Assembly: GCA_905182995.1 (NCBI GenBank) | Contig: CAJJDP010000134.1 | Span: 5,133 to 69,132, forward strand | Length of the DNA: 64,000 nt | Origin: Paramecium octaurelia | Lineage: Eukaryota > Ciliophora > Oligohymenophorea > Peniculida > Parameciidae | Direction of reading: 5' to 3' | Shown: positions 48,926 to 60,458 of the stretch, piece by piece | How the letters are laid out: each line of letters opens with the position of its first letter | Numbering within the stretch: position 1 is the stretch's first letter | Translations under genes and position numbers: made by a program | The notes under the pieces: generated by a model | Seen by the model: the letters and a program-made list of their open reading frames with translations, nothing else | Told to the model about the DNA's origin: nothing | The model's database searches: none

Positions 48926-50572
48926 AAACTGCGAGTAACAGTATTATTAGGCCACTATAAAACATAATTTTAAATAGTTATACCCTAAAATACTACCAAG
49001 TGCAATGACTAAATTTTCATCTTCTTCGAAAAAGAGAATTTCCTTACCAGAAACTGTAAAATTATGATAGATGACACATTATGAAAATGGAGAGTAATCG
49101 TTTTCAGATTCTTTGGTGCTACATTAAGTGGAGTTCATAGCTAAGGAATAATGCTAATATTGAGATGATTAAATTACTGTGACTTCAGTCGATTGGGGTC
49201 TGCATTGCAACCAAGGAAAAACACTCTTGATGGCAAAGATATTGATATCATTATCAGATATGCCAACCATGAACGCTTATTTGTAATAGATGGTAGCTTT
49301 TTAGAAGGGTTCAAAATCTAATGCATTTTGATTGTATAATTTTTAAGTCTTAACTCTGAATTCCTCCACGTTTTCTAGATCAAAATCTTCAAAGTATAAT
49401 GGAACGTCAATTTTATTCAAATACTTGTTGTAGATTGAATGGTAGATTACTCGATGAATTTCTTACCCAATCAGAATGGCATAATGCTCACCCATATAAA
49501 CATCGAAGATGTCCATGTCCTTGGAATAGATTCTATTGAAGTAATAATCATTGTTTTGTAGGAATACTTCGATGGCATAGGGATCGCCAGAATCAGTGTT
49601 GGCAACTAGAATGAAAGTCTTTTTATAGAAATCAAAGGAAACAACATTTTTTAGGTAGATGATGATACCAGTATCCTCATATTGACTGACTGAAAATATT
49701 TCATAGATTAACAATCCCACATCAGCATTTAACAAATAGAGTTGAGTACTTTCTTCATTTGTCAAGACTTCCAAAAAGTTACCATTAAGATTCAAGCTTG
49801 TGAGATATTCGAAATTGTTTTTATTATCAAACAGGTACACATCAATGCCTTCTCTACCATAAGCGGCATAGAGTGTCTGCAACTTTTCACAATAATGGAT
49901 ATGTTGGGGTGTTTATTTTTTATTCAAATTCAACTGAGTAAATTAATCAGTTATGGTATTCACTATGAATGCATCTTGCAATGTAAAGATTACACAACTA
50001 TTTGTATTGCATACTATCTAATGTGTATCACTAGTTGGTTTAATTGAAGGTATCTATATAATTTTTACTCTTTTGAAATTTTTAATATTCTCTCCATCAA
50101 AATGAATGTCCATAACAATTAGATGATTATCACTTCGAGTTGCAAAGACTTAGTTATTCTCAATATAAAGAGCTGTAAAGAATGCATTAGTAGAATTTGA
50201 TTCGAATGTTTCCATGAAGAGGTCTTGATACACTAACCTTCTTGCATATGGATAGCAATCAGGCAATGTGAATGGATCAAGTGTTGTATTGGGCATCATC
50301 TCAATGGATTCATCATCTATGATTTTATCGAGCTTCATATCATAAACCCCGGGATAACTAGACGATAGATTAAGACACAATGCTCACCTATTGTATTGTA
50401 ATAACAATGTTTATCCCACATTTGGACTGTATTCTGTGTGCAAGATATTCTCATTTATTCTTGTTAAGGTAGGTTGTGTAATCCTCTGAAATCTGGCTAT
50501 TGCAAGCAAATAAAAAATAAACATTAATTCAAATCGAAACAAAAAAAAATCATTATTACAAAATCTATGCAT
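48801..50572 (-). CDS. Type-I membrane protein with large extracellular domain, 570 aa
   Basis: ATG at 50572 (or the in-frame Met 16 codons later, which starts the cleaner signal peptide MFIFYLLAIARFQRI). An extracellular or lumenal domain of about 500 residues with many beta-strand-like segments follows (TLYAAYGREGIDVYLF; VLTNEESTQLYLLNADVGLL; IFSVSQYEDTG), then one membrane helix (GLIILLLAVLLLCRR) and a short acidic cytosolic tail ending in VLVS. Introns of 30 nt (GTGAGCATT...GTCTAG, near 50375) and 29 nt (GTATAACTA...TTATAG, near 48960) remove an in-frame TGA and fix the frame at 570 codons. The repeated strand pattern suggests a beta-propeller but no family motif is clear. Confidence 0.75.
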
Positions 50573-50579
50573 TAGAATT

Positions 50580-51580
50580 TCACTGTTCTTTATTGAGTTG
50601 TTGAAACATTTTTTATTTTGATTTTTGATTCTTAATCTTCTGGATCACACCCATGATGCTTCCGATTTTAAGGGGATGAATTTTCAATGGCTCATCAGGA
50701 ATAATCAATTTCTCCTTTCTTAGCATCATTTCCAACTTTGAGGTTATTATATTGGAATTCTTCTTTTTTACCAATTTGATTGCTGGAGTTGAGATCTTCC
50801 TATTGCTTTCAATAGATTATTATGATACACATCTTAATTTTGAGATTTTACTCATAAATTCATCGATAGCTTGTTTACTGCAATTGTTGTCCTTCAACCT
50901 CTAACGAATACCCGTTATTATTGTTTGGTTTTTGTCTGGTATATTCTTACGCAATGATTCGTTTAATTGTTCCATAGTACTCGCTTCAATTGAAGCCTGT
51001 TGTTTAGAATACAAATCAGCCACACTTTAATTGTTGGAAATTGTAAACTCTATCCATAATGCACAACTTTACTCTTGTGTATGATTCTTTCTGGACTTTG
51101 AGAAATTAAAGTGGTTTGATCTTTAGGTGGCGATTGTTGCTATATCAATGTCCTCTCTGTTATTGATTTAATCTAATGATGATTCAATTTTATTATTCTT
51201 GATTTCCTCTCGTCTCTCTCTTGAGTTTTCTCCCTGTACGATATAATGCGAGGTTAACTGTTGCTAACCATTTTCTTCTGCATCCTTTGATCCAATATTG
51301 CTATAATCTCATCTATATTTCCTGGCTCCGTGCAATCAATTGATTTATCCTTTAAATTCATTTTCGCTATTTCTTACTGCAATTTTTTTATGTTCATTAC
51401 AATCGAATGTAAATATGAAAAATAATCTTACTAACTATTATTCGCAGTCATATACTCCAAGTAGCTAACCTTTTATAATGCCCCTTAATTCAAACCCAAT
51501 TTGCTCATCACACTTTAAGTAACCTAACTATCAAAATCAATCTTTTGTTCTAAAATTTGTTTCATCTCTTATATAGACAT
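50580..51580 (-). CDS. Coiled-coil protein of unknown function, 325 aa
   Basis: ATG at 51580 (MSIQEMKQILEQKIDFD) to TGA 50580-50582. One 23-nt intron (GTAAAGTTG...GGATAG, near 51070) restores KKFTISNN and closes the frame. The protein is largely helical and charged (MNIKKLQQEIAKMNLKD; REKTQERDERKSR), with a basic C-terminal region (KIHPLKIGSIMGVIQKIKNQ). Its stop is only 7 bp before the first ATG of the downstream gene on the same strand. Ciliary or cytoskeletal roles are common for such proteins but nothing here proves it. Confidence 0.7.
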
Positions 51581-52387
51581 TTTATGCATTTCTTTAATAT
51601 AATATATATAAAAATATGTAACATAAATGTGGATATAATTTTAGATATTCGCAGATAATGATACCTAAAATAGTTATTTAGTGCGTATTTTAAATATTTA
51701 ATATGACATTACTATTTTGTAAGTCTAAAAATGTTAAATATTGCAAAAATAAATACTAAGTCTGCTTTTTGTAAATCAAAAATTCATTAAACAAAGTGCT
51801 ACTGAACTTTCATTAAGATGTCGATGTAAATCCAAATCATTCACTTAATTTTGGGTTAGGATAGAAATATAGTTTTCATTTGACATGAGCCATATCGGAT
51901 AGCAGATTATACTAGATAAGATGATTAACTAACAATGGAACTAACTGCTATTGAAGAATATATAATAATGTGTCTAATTGAGTTTTTACTTTTTCACCTG
52001 GTGTCTTATTATGACTCAAGAGCATATTTCTCCTTTATACTTTTTCAGTTCTAATCAATTCAATAATCATCAGTATTGTTCAGAAAACTATATAGGGATG
52101 AGTTTTTTGACACTTGAGGATTTTACTACCAACCTATGTGAATTCATCATAACTGCTTGTAGCTGCAGGACTATCTTACACTTAATGATAAATATCCAGA
52201 TGTTAATGAAATTAATCTAATAGGAAAATATGCCTAACTTTCATAAGGAATTATCTAATTCAAAAGAGACTTTACTATCTCTTTTATAAAGTATTTAAAT
52301 GAATCAATACATAGTGTAATAATCTGCTAATGAGTAAGTAGGAAATGATTAATTTATCCTTCTATGAAATCATTAATTTTATTAATT
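51581..52387. other. Intergenic, with a possible gene remnant
   Basis: AT-rich divergent spacer. Between 51978 and about 52360 a plus-strand frame encodes Cys/Phe-rich sequence (MTQEHISPLYFFSSNQF; CEFIITACSCRTILH) but lacks an ATG in a good position and ends at TGA shortly before the next gene. It may be an unrecognised 5' exon of that gene or a remnant. Confidence 0.35.
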
Positions 52388-53077
52388 ATGGGTGATAATA
52401 ATTCCAATAATTCCGATGGCATGCAATTATTAAAGACTCTTCTCACTGCAGACGTGCCTTCTGAAGGATCTGTCATGCAATCTATTAGAAATGTACTATT
52501 GTATCTAATCATAGAAAGTCAATTCATTGCTCAATAACAAATAATAGATATCCATTTTATAAGAACTACAATAGGCGTATTGATCATAAGCTATTATGTT
52601 AGAAATCTTGATAATGAGTTCAAAGAGATGACTGACAATACACTTATGGGACTCAATGCCATATATTTTTCGTCTGTTGTCCTCACTCAATTTATGTTCA
52701 CTCGAAAAGTCAGCAAAGTTGTTTTCCTCCTTAGTTGTGCTTATTTCAACTTCTATCTAATCCAACCAATTGAGATTGAATACAAACTACGCAAATTGGC
52801 TTTGTAAAACACCCTTGCTGGTTAGGAAGTCAGGAATCTTTATAGATTTTATTTCCAAGATCATGAATTCATTAAGGAAATGACATAAAAAAGTGCAAAT
52901 TGTATACATAAGCTGATGAGATTAAAAAATAAATTTATTCCAGGAAATTATGATGTGGACTGCTCTTTTGTAATTGTATCTTAACTTAATCATCCTATTT
53001 GCTTAAAACCAAAACAATTAATCAAACATTTTCTATTAATTTATAATTCATAAAATCTCCATATAACCTGTGAGTGA
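52388..53077 (+). CDS. Membrane protein of unknown function, 229 aa
   Basis: Single exon ATG 52388 to TGA 53075-53077. A polar start (MGDNNSNNSDGMQ) leads to two moderately hydrophobic regions (RTTIGVLIISYYV; KVVFLLSCAYFNFYLIQP) separated by a charged loop, then a soluble tail of about 90 residues (YRFYFQDHEFIKEMTQKS). It lies 43 bp upstream of the CTL start on the same strand. A dead copy sits in the same relation to the other CTL gene (2655-3160 minus), so the pair was duplicated together. No family recognised. Confidence 0.7.
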
Positions 53078-53120
53078 TATCATTCTATCAAATTATTATA
53101 TTCATTGTATTGATAATTAC

Positions 53121-55070
53121 ATGTCTACCGAGAGGTTCCTCAGGAAGGATAAAAAGCTTGTGCCTGTGCTTGTACCTGCTCTTGTACCTGTGCTTGTACC
53201 TGTGAATGCGCCCGTGAATGCGCCCGTGCTTGTACCTGTGAATGCGCCTGTGAATGCACCTGTACTTGCACCTCTGCGTGGACAGATACAGGCGCAGGAA
53301 GAATACGAGTATCCGGAAGCAGATGTTAATTATACAGGTACATAAATTATCAATTATTTTAGGCCGAAAATTGACTCATGAATTGAAAAAGGGACCAATT
53401 GAATAACGAGTATTCAAAAATGTAAATTGTCTAATAACTTTTTTGATAATGTGGGCCATGATGATCATTACTTCAATATTGATATGGGGGAAAGGAAATC
53501 CATGGGACGTCTATAAGCCTTATGATAGTGTATAATAAAAAACAATAATTTTTAGAAAGAAAGATAATGCGGAAGGAAGGCGACTAAAGACTATCCATAT
53601 ATCTATTTGTTAAGCGAATTAGAGTATTATTGCGTTTCTAGTTGTCCTGAAAAAAGTGATGTTGGTTAAATACTTCCTTGTTATCATTGTCCTGCTTAAC
53701 CAATACCTTATCCCACAATAGTACATTTTACTATGTGTTTCCCGACTAAAGAAGCAGATGAGAAATATCGAAAACTGGGATATTCTGCAAATATGTTTGG
53801 GTTCGCTCAAGAGTAATATGCAGACATTTAGGAAGGATGGACTTTAATTTTGTGTTCTGCTGTTTTCTCAATTATTTTCTCTACTTCAATACTGCTTATG
53901 ATTAGATTTGCAGCAGGATGTGTAGTTTGGGGAATGGTTGTTCTAATTTTCTTGCTCTTAGAAGGGTTGGGAGTACTTTCATTTTTTAAATATCGTGGCT
54001 ATAGATTTGACTATATACCTTTATACGAAGACGAAAACCCTTATTCTCTAATTATAGAGGGTTGTATGTTTTGTGGTGGTGGAGTGATTGCACTTATTGC
54101 AGTTTTCATTTTGGCTAAAAAGATCAGATAAGCGATTTACATATTGAAAGCAGCTGGCGATTTTATAAGTTAGGAACTGCCAATCATTTTTGTTCCTTTT
54201 CTTATGTCAATCTTAATGATTGGAGTAATTGCATACTGTTTGGTATTCTAAAATATCATCTTATCAACTACCACTTAAATACTAAAGGATCCTAAAGATC
54301 CTTATGTTAGATTAGATCCGGATTAAAAAACCGCTTTTTCCTTATGCACATTTTATTTTGGGCTGATTTGGACTGTGAGTTTTATAAACGGACTTACTCA
54401 TTTTGTTGTTGGTACTTGCTGTTCCTATTGGTATTACAGCCATTAGGGTTGTCCAAGGAAAGGAAGCATTCTCAAAGGATATCAGCGTGGACTCACAAAA
54501 AATTTTGGTAGTATTTTATATGGCGCAGCAGTTTTTCCTCTTGTTTGGGTAATCAAACAAGTCTTATCATAATACTCTGTATTTATATGTTTTTAATGAT
54601 ATAGTCATGTTATAAATTTATAACGAACGTTACTTAATAGAATCCGTTGTACTGCCTTTAATTTTTATACTGTAAATGCTACTTACGTTGTTTTGATAAA
54701 GTAATTAAGGTCTTGGATAGAAATGCTTATACATTAATGTCATTGACAGGACAGGACTTTTGCCTTGCTGCATATGATGCCTTCTTTCTAGTTTATCGAA
54801 ATTCTACTCGTGTGGCCATCACTCAAGGATGTAAGAACTCTATAAATTCTAATATTAGTGGGTGAAATTTTTCAACTTTTAGGTGTTGCCTTTATTACAA
54901 TAATTTCCTCAATAATTTGTATCTTTATGATGCTTAGTGACTTCTATGATTTTTCTGAATACTTTACCCTTGTGGCGGTAATTCTAATAATCATTTGTAT
55001 TGTAGCTCTTTGCATTTACCTCCGGTTTTACTGCTCATACTTTCCTGAGTTTATATGGATATGGAGTTGA
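53121..55070 (+). CDS. Choline-transporter-like protein (SLC44/CTL family), copy B, 614 aa
   Basis: Introns 53338-53362, 53530-53555, 54579-54604 and 54831-54858 (25, 26, 26, 28 nt) close the frame at 614 codons. The cytosolic N terminus holds a Val/Pro/Asn/Ala tandem repeat, then EEYEYPEADVN, helix 1, GNPWDVYKPYD, the extracellular loop with paired Cys (YYCVSSCPEKSD; LPCYHCPAQ), about nine further hydrophobic helices, and the C-terminal CTL signature (RNAYTLMSLTGQDFC, AFFLVYRNSTRVAI). It ends in IWIWS, identical to copy A. Compared with copy A the repeat is the main structural difference. Start ATG 53121 is the first Met downstream of the preceding gene's stop region; the upstream extension to 53070 has no ATG. 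Confidence 0.88.
53157..53276 (+). repeat. Tandem 6-12 bp repeat encoding Leu/Val-Pro and Asn-Ala-Pro units
   Basis: CTTGTACCTGTG and AATGCGCCCGTG units alternate about ten times in frame, giving VPVLVP and VNAPVNAP runs in the cytosolic N terminus of CTL copy B. Much more GC-rich than its surroundings. Copy A has only a short VRVQVQ-like stretch here, so the array expanded after duplication or was lost in A. Confidence 0.9.
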
Positions 55071-55390
55071 TACTATATTGTTCTGTTTGATTGTTGATTT
55101 CGAGTAGAATGTAAACGAAGGAGGTCCCAAATCAGTCCCACCAATCCTTAAAAAATATACCTTAGATATAATTTGAATATTATAAACCATAATTATCTAC
55201 AGTTTTCATTATTCCTTATATCGCTTATTATACTATTCCCATCTAATCGGTTGATTTTATGAATGCTAATAATTATCATTATGATAATAAATCAAAATTT
55301 ATTTAAAAAATACCCTACTTTTTTCAATTAATTCTCTTCTTTTTTATAATTCATTAAAAGGTTTACAAAAAAATAATAACAAAAAATAAA

Positions 55391-55793
55391 TCATTCTTTT
55401 TCCTTCTATTCGATCTTCTCACTTAGTTCTAGTATGACATTGTCTCTTAGTTCAATTTCATCCTATAAGTTACTGAATTATGCTTCGATTGCAGCTATTC
55501 GTTCTCTCAACTAAAAATAATCCTTCTAATAATTGTACAATGTCATTTTCATCAAAACAATGCTTCAAGATCAACTTGTGCAATTTTAGTTGCTGTATAA
55601 GTGTCTGCTTGTCCATGTTCTCAAATTACTACTCATCTAAAGAACCTTTCACATTGTTAATTTCTGTATTTGTAGGTGGAACTTACTTTTCTGTATTACC
55701 AATCTTTTCGACTTTCTCCCCTAGTGCGGCAGCCTATTTCTCCCCTTTATTCACTTAACTAACATTAGAGAATGGAATTCTTGCAGTAGCCAT
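55391..55793 (-). CDS. Small coiled-coil protein, 124 aa
   Basis: ATG at 55793 (MATARIPFSNVSQVNKGEK) to TGA 55391-55393, with a 28-nt intron (GTACAATTA...TTTTAG, near 55512) that restores DENDI followed by LRERIAAIEAQF. The second half is a heptad-like helix (LQDEIELRDNVILELSEKI). Its C terminus matches the partial gene at the left window edge, and both converge on a CTL gene, so they are paralogues in a duplicated block. Function unknown. Confidence 0.7.
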
Positions 55794-55942
55794 TTTAATT
55801 ATATTAATAATAATTATTAAATTTAAACGCGCGCTTTCAATTCAATAATGTCCCGCTCATTAAAACATATTCTTGATTATTTTAATCTTTATCTCATTAA
55901 ATTACCAATATTCTTAATATAAGAAACAAATAAAGCAAAATA

Positions 55943-56937
55943 TCATTATTAAGGAAGTGAGTCAATCTCTTCTTACAGAATGTTTTAGACACATTTTGGA
56001 TATTCATAATTCTTATACCCCCGAAATAATGGAGTATATTCTTTCTAAATAAAATTAATTAATTAATTTTTACTAAATATGCCAGAATATTTTTGGCCAT
56101 TTAATCCTTCTTAATAGTAAACGATGGTATTATCAAATCTGGTATTGTTGGAACATTCTCTCTATTGTATACTCGTAATCTGTGTTCCTCAGGATCCATC
56201 CTTCCATTCCCCTTTGTAATCTTGTTTTTTGTTGTAATATTTAAAATGGGAGGCTTCTTTTTGAATTTCTCATAATAAATATATGATATTACTGCAAATA
56301 GTACTGGGTTTTATCTCTTCTCATACATCCTTTAAAGTGTGTGATCGTAGATCTATTCTCTCTTCTTCACCGCCTCAGAATACGAAGTCTTCTCACTGAC
56401 TGCTAATCGCTATTGATCCTGAACTCTCGGTTCCTCAGACAACAGCTCTTCATCATCTTACTCCTACTAAGAAGGTTCCTCTTCCTTTTAATCCACTATC
56501 TGAGGATTTGTCATAAAATCTAAGGCTCTTTTCTGATCCTCCTCATTTTCATATAATCTCTATTATTCTTATTTTTCTCGTTGCAATTTCTCCCGTCTCT
56601 CTCTCTCCATCACTCTGCGATAAGCCTGAATTTTCTTGTCTATCTATTTGATTGCCTCAGGTATGGGAATAGGCTTTGGAACATACTAAGTATTGTTAAG
56701 TGTTAATTACTGGCTAAGCATACTGAATAGATGGTTGAGGAATAACAATCATCTCCTGAGTTGCTTTTGGTTTTCGACTTTCTTGATTATGAAATGGAAT
56801 TACAAAAACCGTTATGCATTTCTCATTTAAGGGGGATGTTCACTTTCCTCCTTGTCATTTAGAAACCTAGCTTTTTAATTCTAGGATTTAGCTTTGTTTT
56901 CTAAATTAGGTTTTTGTGAAATGAACTTTTAAGACAT
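55943..56937 (-). CDS. Charged helical protein of unknown function, 304 aa
   Basis: ATG at 56937 (MSQKFISQKPNLENK). Introns of 26 nt (GTAATTCCA...GAAAG, near 56785), 25 nt (GTAATTAAC...ACTTAG, near 56700) and 29 nt (GTAAAAATT...ATTTAG, near 56060) close the frame at 304 codons, stop TGA 55943-55945. A proline-containing N part (YVPKPIPIPEAIKQ) leads into a long charged helix (RVMERERREKLQREKQEQQR), an acidic Gln-rich stretch and a conserved-looking end (PPILNITTKNKITKG; MDPEEHRLRVYNRENVP). The style resembles axonemal proteins, but I recognise no family. Confidence 0.65.
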
Positions 56938-56978
56938 CACTTAATTATTTTAATATAATACTACAATTTAATAGATAG

Positions 56979-57683
56979 TCAATGTTTTTGAGAACAATTA
57001 TGAAAATTTAGATTGTTCATCATCCCAATCTGTAAATCCGAATTCAACTCATCTAAAATTTGTTAATATTGGCTGATTGACTATTCCAAATCAGAAATAT
57101 AAGTGTATTTCTATTCGATATAATACTTCACATCATCCAACATCTATTCATAATATACTTTCTAATATTGATTGTGTCTTAATTGCTTTTCTGTTTATTA
57201 CAACTTCGGTGCTGTTACTTCTATTTTCTTTGTTAATTGCGCTTTCTCCTTTTACTTACTCTTCATCTTCTTCTTCTCCTTCTCTATTTCATCCAATTCA
57301 TTTAAAGCAATCTCATCCTGCTCTCTGAACTCTATGAATTGCTGTTTCTAAGTAAAAGGGGCTTTCTAATATGCCTTTGAGTCAACTTCGTAATCAATAA
57401 GGGATATTTGATATTTTCCCTTTTATAGTTCAATGTTTTTTTAGTATTCCTCTTCCTAACATTTGCTCAATGTCTCCTAGATTTCATAAAAGTTAGTTGT
57501 TTATTTTTCCTCCAACTTTGAGTATTTTTCATATTGACTTCTAACTCCATTGAATAGGATCCTTTTTTCTTTTAATTCTTTTTTTTCATTTTATAACTTA
57601 AGTTGTAGTTTCTTAATTTTGATGTTGGTTTTGTCTATCTCTTACTTCAACAAATCAATTTGTTTATTGGTGCCTTAAGACAT
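56979..57683 (-). CDS. Coiled-coil protein, 234 aa
   Basis: Single exon from ATG 57683 (MSQGTNKQIDLLKQEIDK) to TGA 56979-56981, 41 bp upstream of the next gene's start. Almost entirely coiled coil: KLQNEKKELKEKRILF, DEIEKEKKKMKSKQKEKAQL, KQLRHNQYQKVYYEQM. Gln is very frequent and mostly TAG/TAA. No globular domain. Possibly a ciliary or basal-body component, inferred only from its style. Confidence 0.7.
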
Positions 57684-57832
57684 CTTTTATTATTTGTTTG
57701 TTAAAATATATAAATAATTTTAAAGAAATAGGAAATTATAGTTCTGTTTAAACTGAAACTTGAATAAGCATATATAAATCAGCATTTCTGTCTTTATAAA
57801 TAATATTTTATTTCATAATAACAATCAGAAAC

Positions 57833-58763
57833 TCATATTAATGAGCACCATCCTGGTTTTTAATTCTAGACGTCTTCCTCCACTTTTTTGAACTGTTTTT
57901 ATTGAATGATATCATTAATAAGGCCAGTAAACATTTAATTGACATTGGATCCATTCTTGGCTGATGTCTCATAAAAGAGTGCTTTGAATTAAGCAGCCAA
58001 CTACTTCCCTTCATCGTAGGCAATAACTCTTTCAGAAGCTAAATCAGTTTTATTTCCAACAATAACAATGGATGGAACATAATCTTGCATCTTAAATAAC
58101 TATTAAAATAACAACAAAGTATTTTTGATATCTTCAAAACTTTCTAAAGAGTTGATTGCATATGTGAATATCAACCCTTCCTTATCCTTCATCCATTGGG
58201 TTCTCAAGGATGTGTATGCTTCTTAACCACAGGTGTCCGATATCTTTGTAAATGGATATACAATTTACTTCGATTTGACATTGTTACTCACCTACGATTA
58301 CTCTTTTTGTGTATTTATCCAAAAGAGTGAGACTGTATTCTTCAAAAAATTCATTGTTAACCCATCGAGTGGTCAAATTGGATTTTCCAACAGAACCCAT
58401 TCCCAACAATGAAATCCTGTATTAAACTAATTATTTTGATTCTGCTGAAGAATTTTAAAAATTAGAATTATAATTATTGAACTCCTCTCCCTATATTGAT
58501 AATACATTTTGGGTATACGCTAGATATGAAATAATTCCCTCCCATTTAGATTCTGGCAATGTCCATTATCTCCTTGCCTGATTGATCAAATATCCTAGAC
58601 GCTCTTATTTCTAATAATGATGATGTCCAGAACCTAAAACTGCTGAGCACATTTGCATGAATTTCCTTCGATCAGTTTCTTTCCTTAGATAATGCACCTT
58701 CATTGATTTACGTGGATTCGCATTATTATATATTTGTATTGTAACATTATTGGTATTTATCAT
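57833..58763 (-). CDS. Doublecortin domain fused to a CAAX Ras-family GTPase, 284 aa
   Basis: ATG at 58763 (MINTNNVTIQIYNNANPRK). Introns 58611-58633 (23 nt), 58491-58518 (28) and 58244-58268 (25) sum to 76 nt and leave exactly 285 codons. Residues 7-80 look like a doublecortin (DCX) domain: a basic strand pair, DRRKFMQMCSAVLEI, then RIFDQSGKEIMDI, GGNYFISSGEEF. After a 20-residue Ser/Asn/Gln linker, residues 98-265 are a Ras-type GTPase with GMGSVGKS (104-111), effector-loop Thr, DTCGQE (151-156; Cys for Ala), NKTD (212-215) and ETSAK. It ends CSLI, a CAAX prenylation box. The splice sites around the domain junction restore both domains, which argues for one gene. DCX binds microtubules; the fusion suggests a prenylated GTPase coupled to microtubules or basal bodies (inference). 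Confidence 0.78.
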
Positions 58764-58922
58764 ATAAATTATTATATTTTCTTTATAATTATCATTATAC
58801 CAAAATAAACTAATGCCGAGCGAATACAACGGGCTTTTCTGATTTTGCCCCTCTGCATTCACAAGACGAAGTGATATTAAATTAATATAATACAAATTTG
58901 AGAAATATAAGAGCGAATTAGT

Positions 58923-59513
58923 TCATTGTTGTTTTTTTGTGCTAAAGTGGCTTAAGTAATTTTGGAGAATGGTTCTGGCGAAGGGCTTGACTCGGTTGAG
59001 ACAACTCCTCAATTGTGCATCTGGTATTTATGCATGTTTCGATATGACGGTTAAATTGATACCACCATATTGTGAATAAATGATATCAGAAGCCAACTTT
59101 ATTGCCAACGCATTCTAAATTTACTTTGGCAGTTTGTTCACCAACTATCTAATTGTATTCAGCATTATTTGACAAGCCTTCGTGGCCTTATTGTCCATTT
59201 TAAGTTTCTTGCATAAGTTAGGTAGATTATTGTTCAGTTGGGTCTCAATCAAAGAAGATAAAAACTAAATCTTAGAGTTAGCAAATGCAGGCTCAAGATT
59301 CAGTTGCTTCATTGCGATATGGATTAGCGCTTAGGCATACTAGGATGAGTTGGGTATTTAAATCGAAGACAAAATTTAAACACATTGCTTCTCAATCTCC
59401 ATGTTTAGATCCATTTTGCTAATTTAATGGCTAATTTCCTCATATAATGAAATTTATTTTGTGGGAGTTTATTCTCCTTCTGTAAATTTGGGAATGGGCG
59501 TCCGTTTTGACAT
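58923..59513 (-). CDS. Conserved helical protein, weakly ORC6/cyclin-fold-like, 196 aa
   Basis: Single exon, ATG 59513 (MSKRTPIPKFTEGEQ) to TGA 58923-58925. The body is alpha-helical with two similar halves (ALIHIAMKQLNLEPAFANSK; NALAIKLASDIIYSQYGGIN) and ends VKPFARTILQNYLSHF. The helix pattern, including KATKACQIMLNTIRQL before the second half, is reminiscent of the TFIIB-like repeats of ORC6, but I see no diagnostic motif and hold this loosely. Start chosen as the only ATG upstream of the conserved part. Confidence 0.65.
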
Positions 59514-60458
59514 TCTTTTTTGATTATTTATTAATTAAAATCAAATATTCTGATTAATTCAAGAATGACACCGCAACTAAACATACAAATTTTAAAATAC
59601 TATAATATCAAATATTTTCTCTAATATAAGATAAATTTTGTTTTTCTTATTTCATCCCATGAAACACTTCTCCATTAAAAAGAAACACCCTTTGAAACAT
59701 ATAATAAATGTAATATCCTTTTAATATAAATAAAAGTAATATGTTCAACATTATCAAATATTTTGGTTGAGTAAACCGTTTACAATATAATTGATTTTCA
59801 TTTATAATCAAATATCATGAAATCCTTTAAACGTGATTTCTAATCAAAAGAAACTCGACCTACAATATATAAAGATAATTATTCATTATATCCATTTAGA
59901 GTAACGATGATGATAAATTTTGGCTTAAAAATACGGTTTTCATCTTTGAATAAATTCGCAGATTTTGTTAACTATACATCTTTTAAGTCATTCTACTTAT
60001 ATTACAATTTAAATACCTTTATAAAATCTTAATATTATAGATCTGAATATAAAGTAAAGTGATATAATTTTTAAATGAACCAACTAAGCTATACTCAGAC
60101 AATATTCCTTTGCAATTCAACACCTTTGGATATATTTCCAATCTAAATAAGAAAATGTTGTAGTATATTTTAATTTCATAAGATTCCAAGAAATAACTGT
60201 TATATCATAAATTATAATTGCTCTTTATATAAATATATTTCAAAAAGACTATTAAAAAATTGAAAAAATTTAAGAAAAATTCTGCATGGGTTCATAGTTT
60301 TTATAAAACTAAGTAAACAGCCCAATGGAATAATCAAATTCTTCTCGAAATTTAAATTCTCATAGAAAATCTTTTCTAATTCAAATTAAAATAAAAATCA
60401 ATTCAATCGTATTGCTTATATTTAATATAGAGGGTGAGAAATAATTAGAATCAATTAG
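59514..60458. other. Longest gene-free stretch in the right half
   Basis: About 945 bp of AT-rich DNA with no coding signal on either strand and no recognisable tRNA or other RNA. It separates two minus-strand genes and is anomalously long for this dense region. Confidence 0.5.

Noticed and set aside
58611-58895. Separate short gene upstream of the Ras-like gene, read without introns
   Set aside because: Its frame starts without ATG and reads GSGHHHY through what splices out as a GT...TAG intron; splicing instead reveals a DCX domain continuing in frame into the GTPase.
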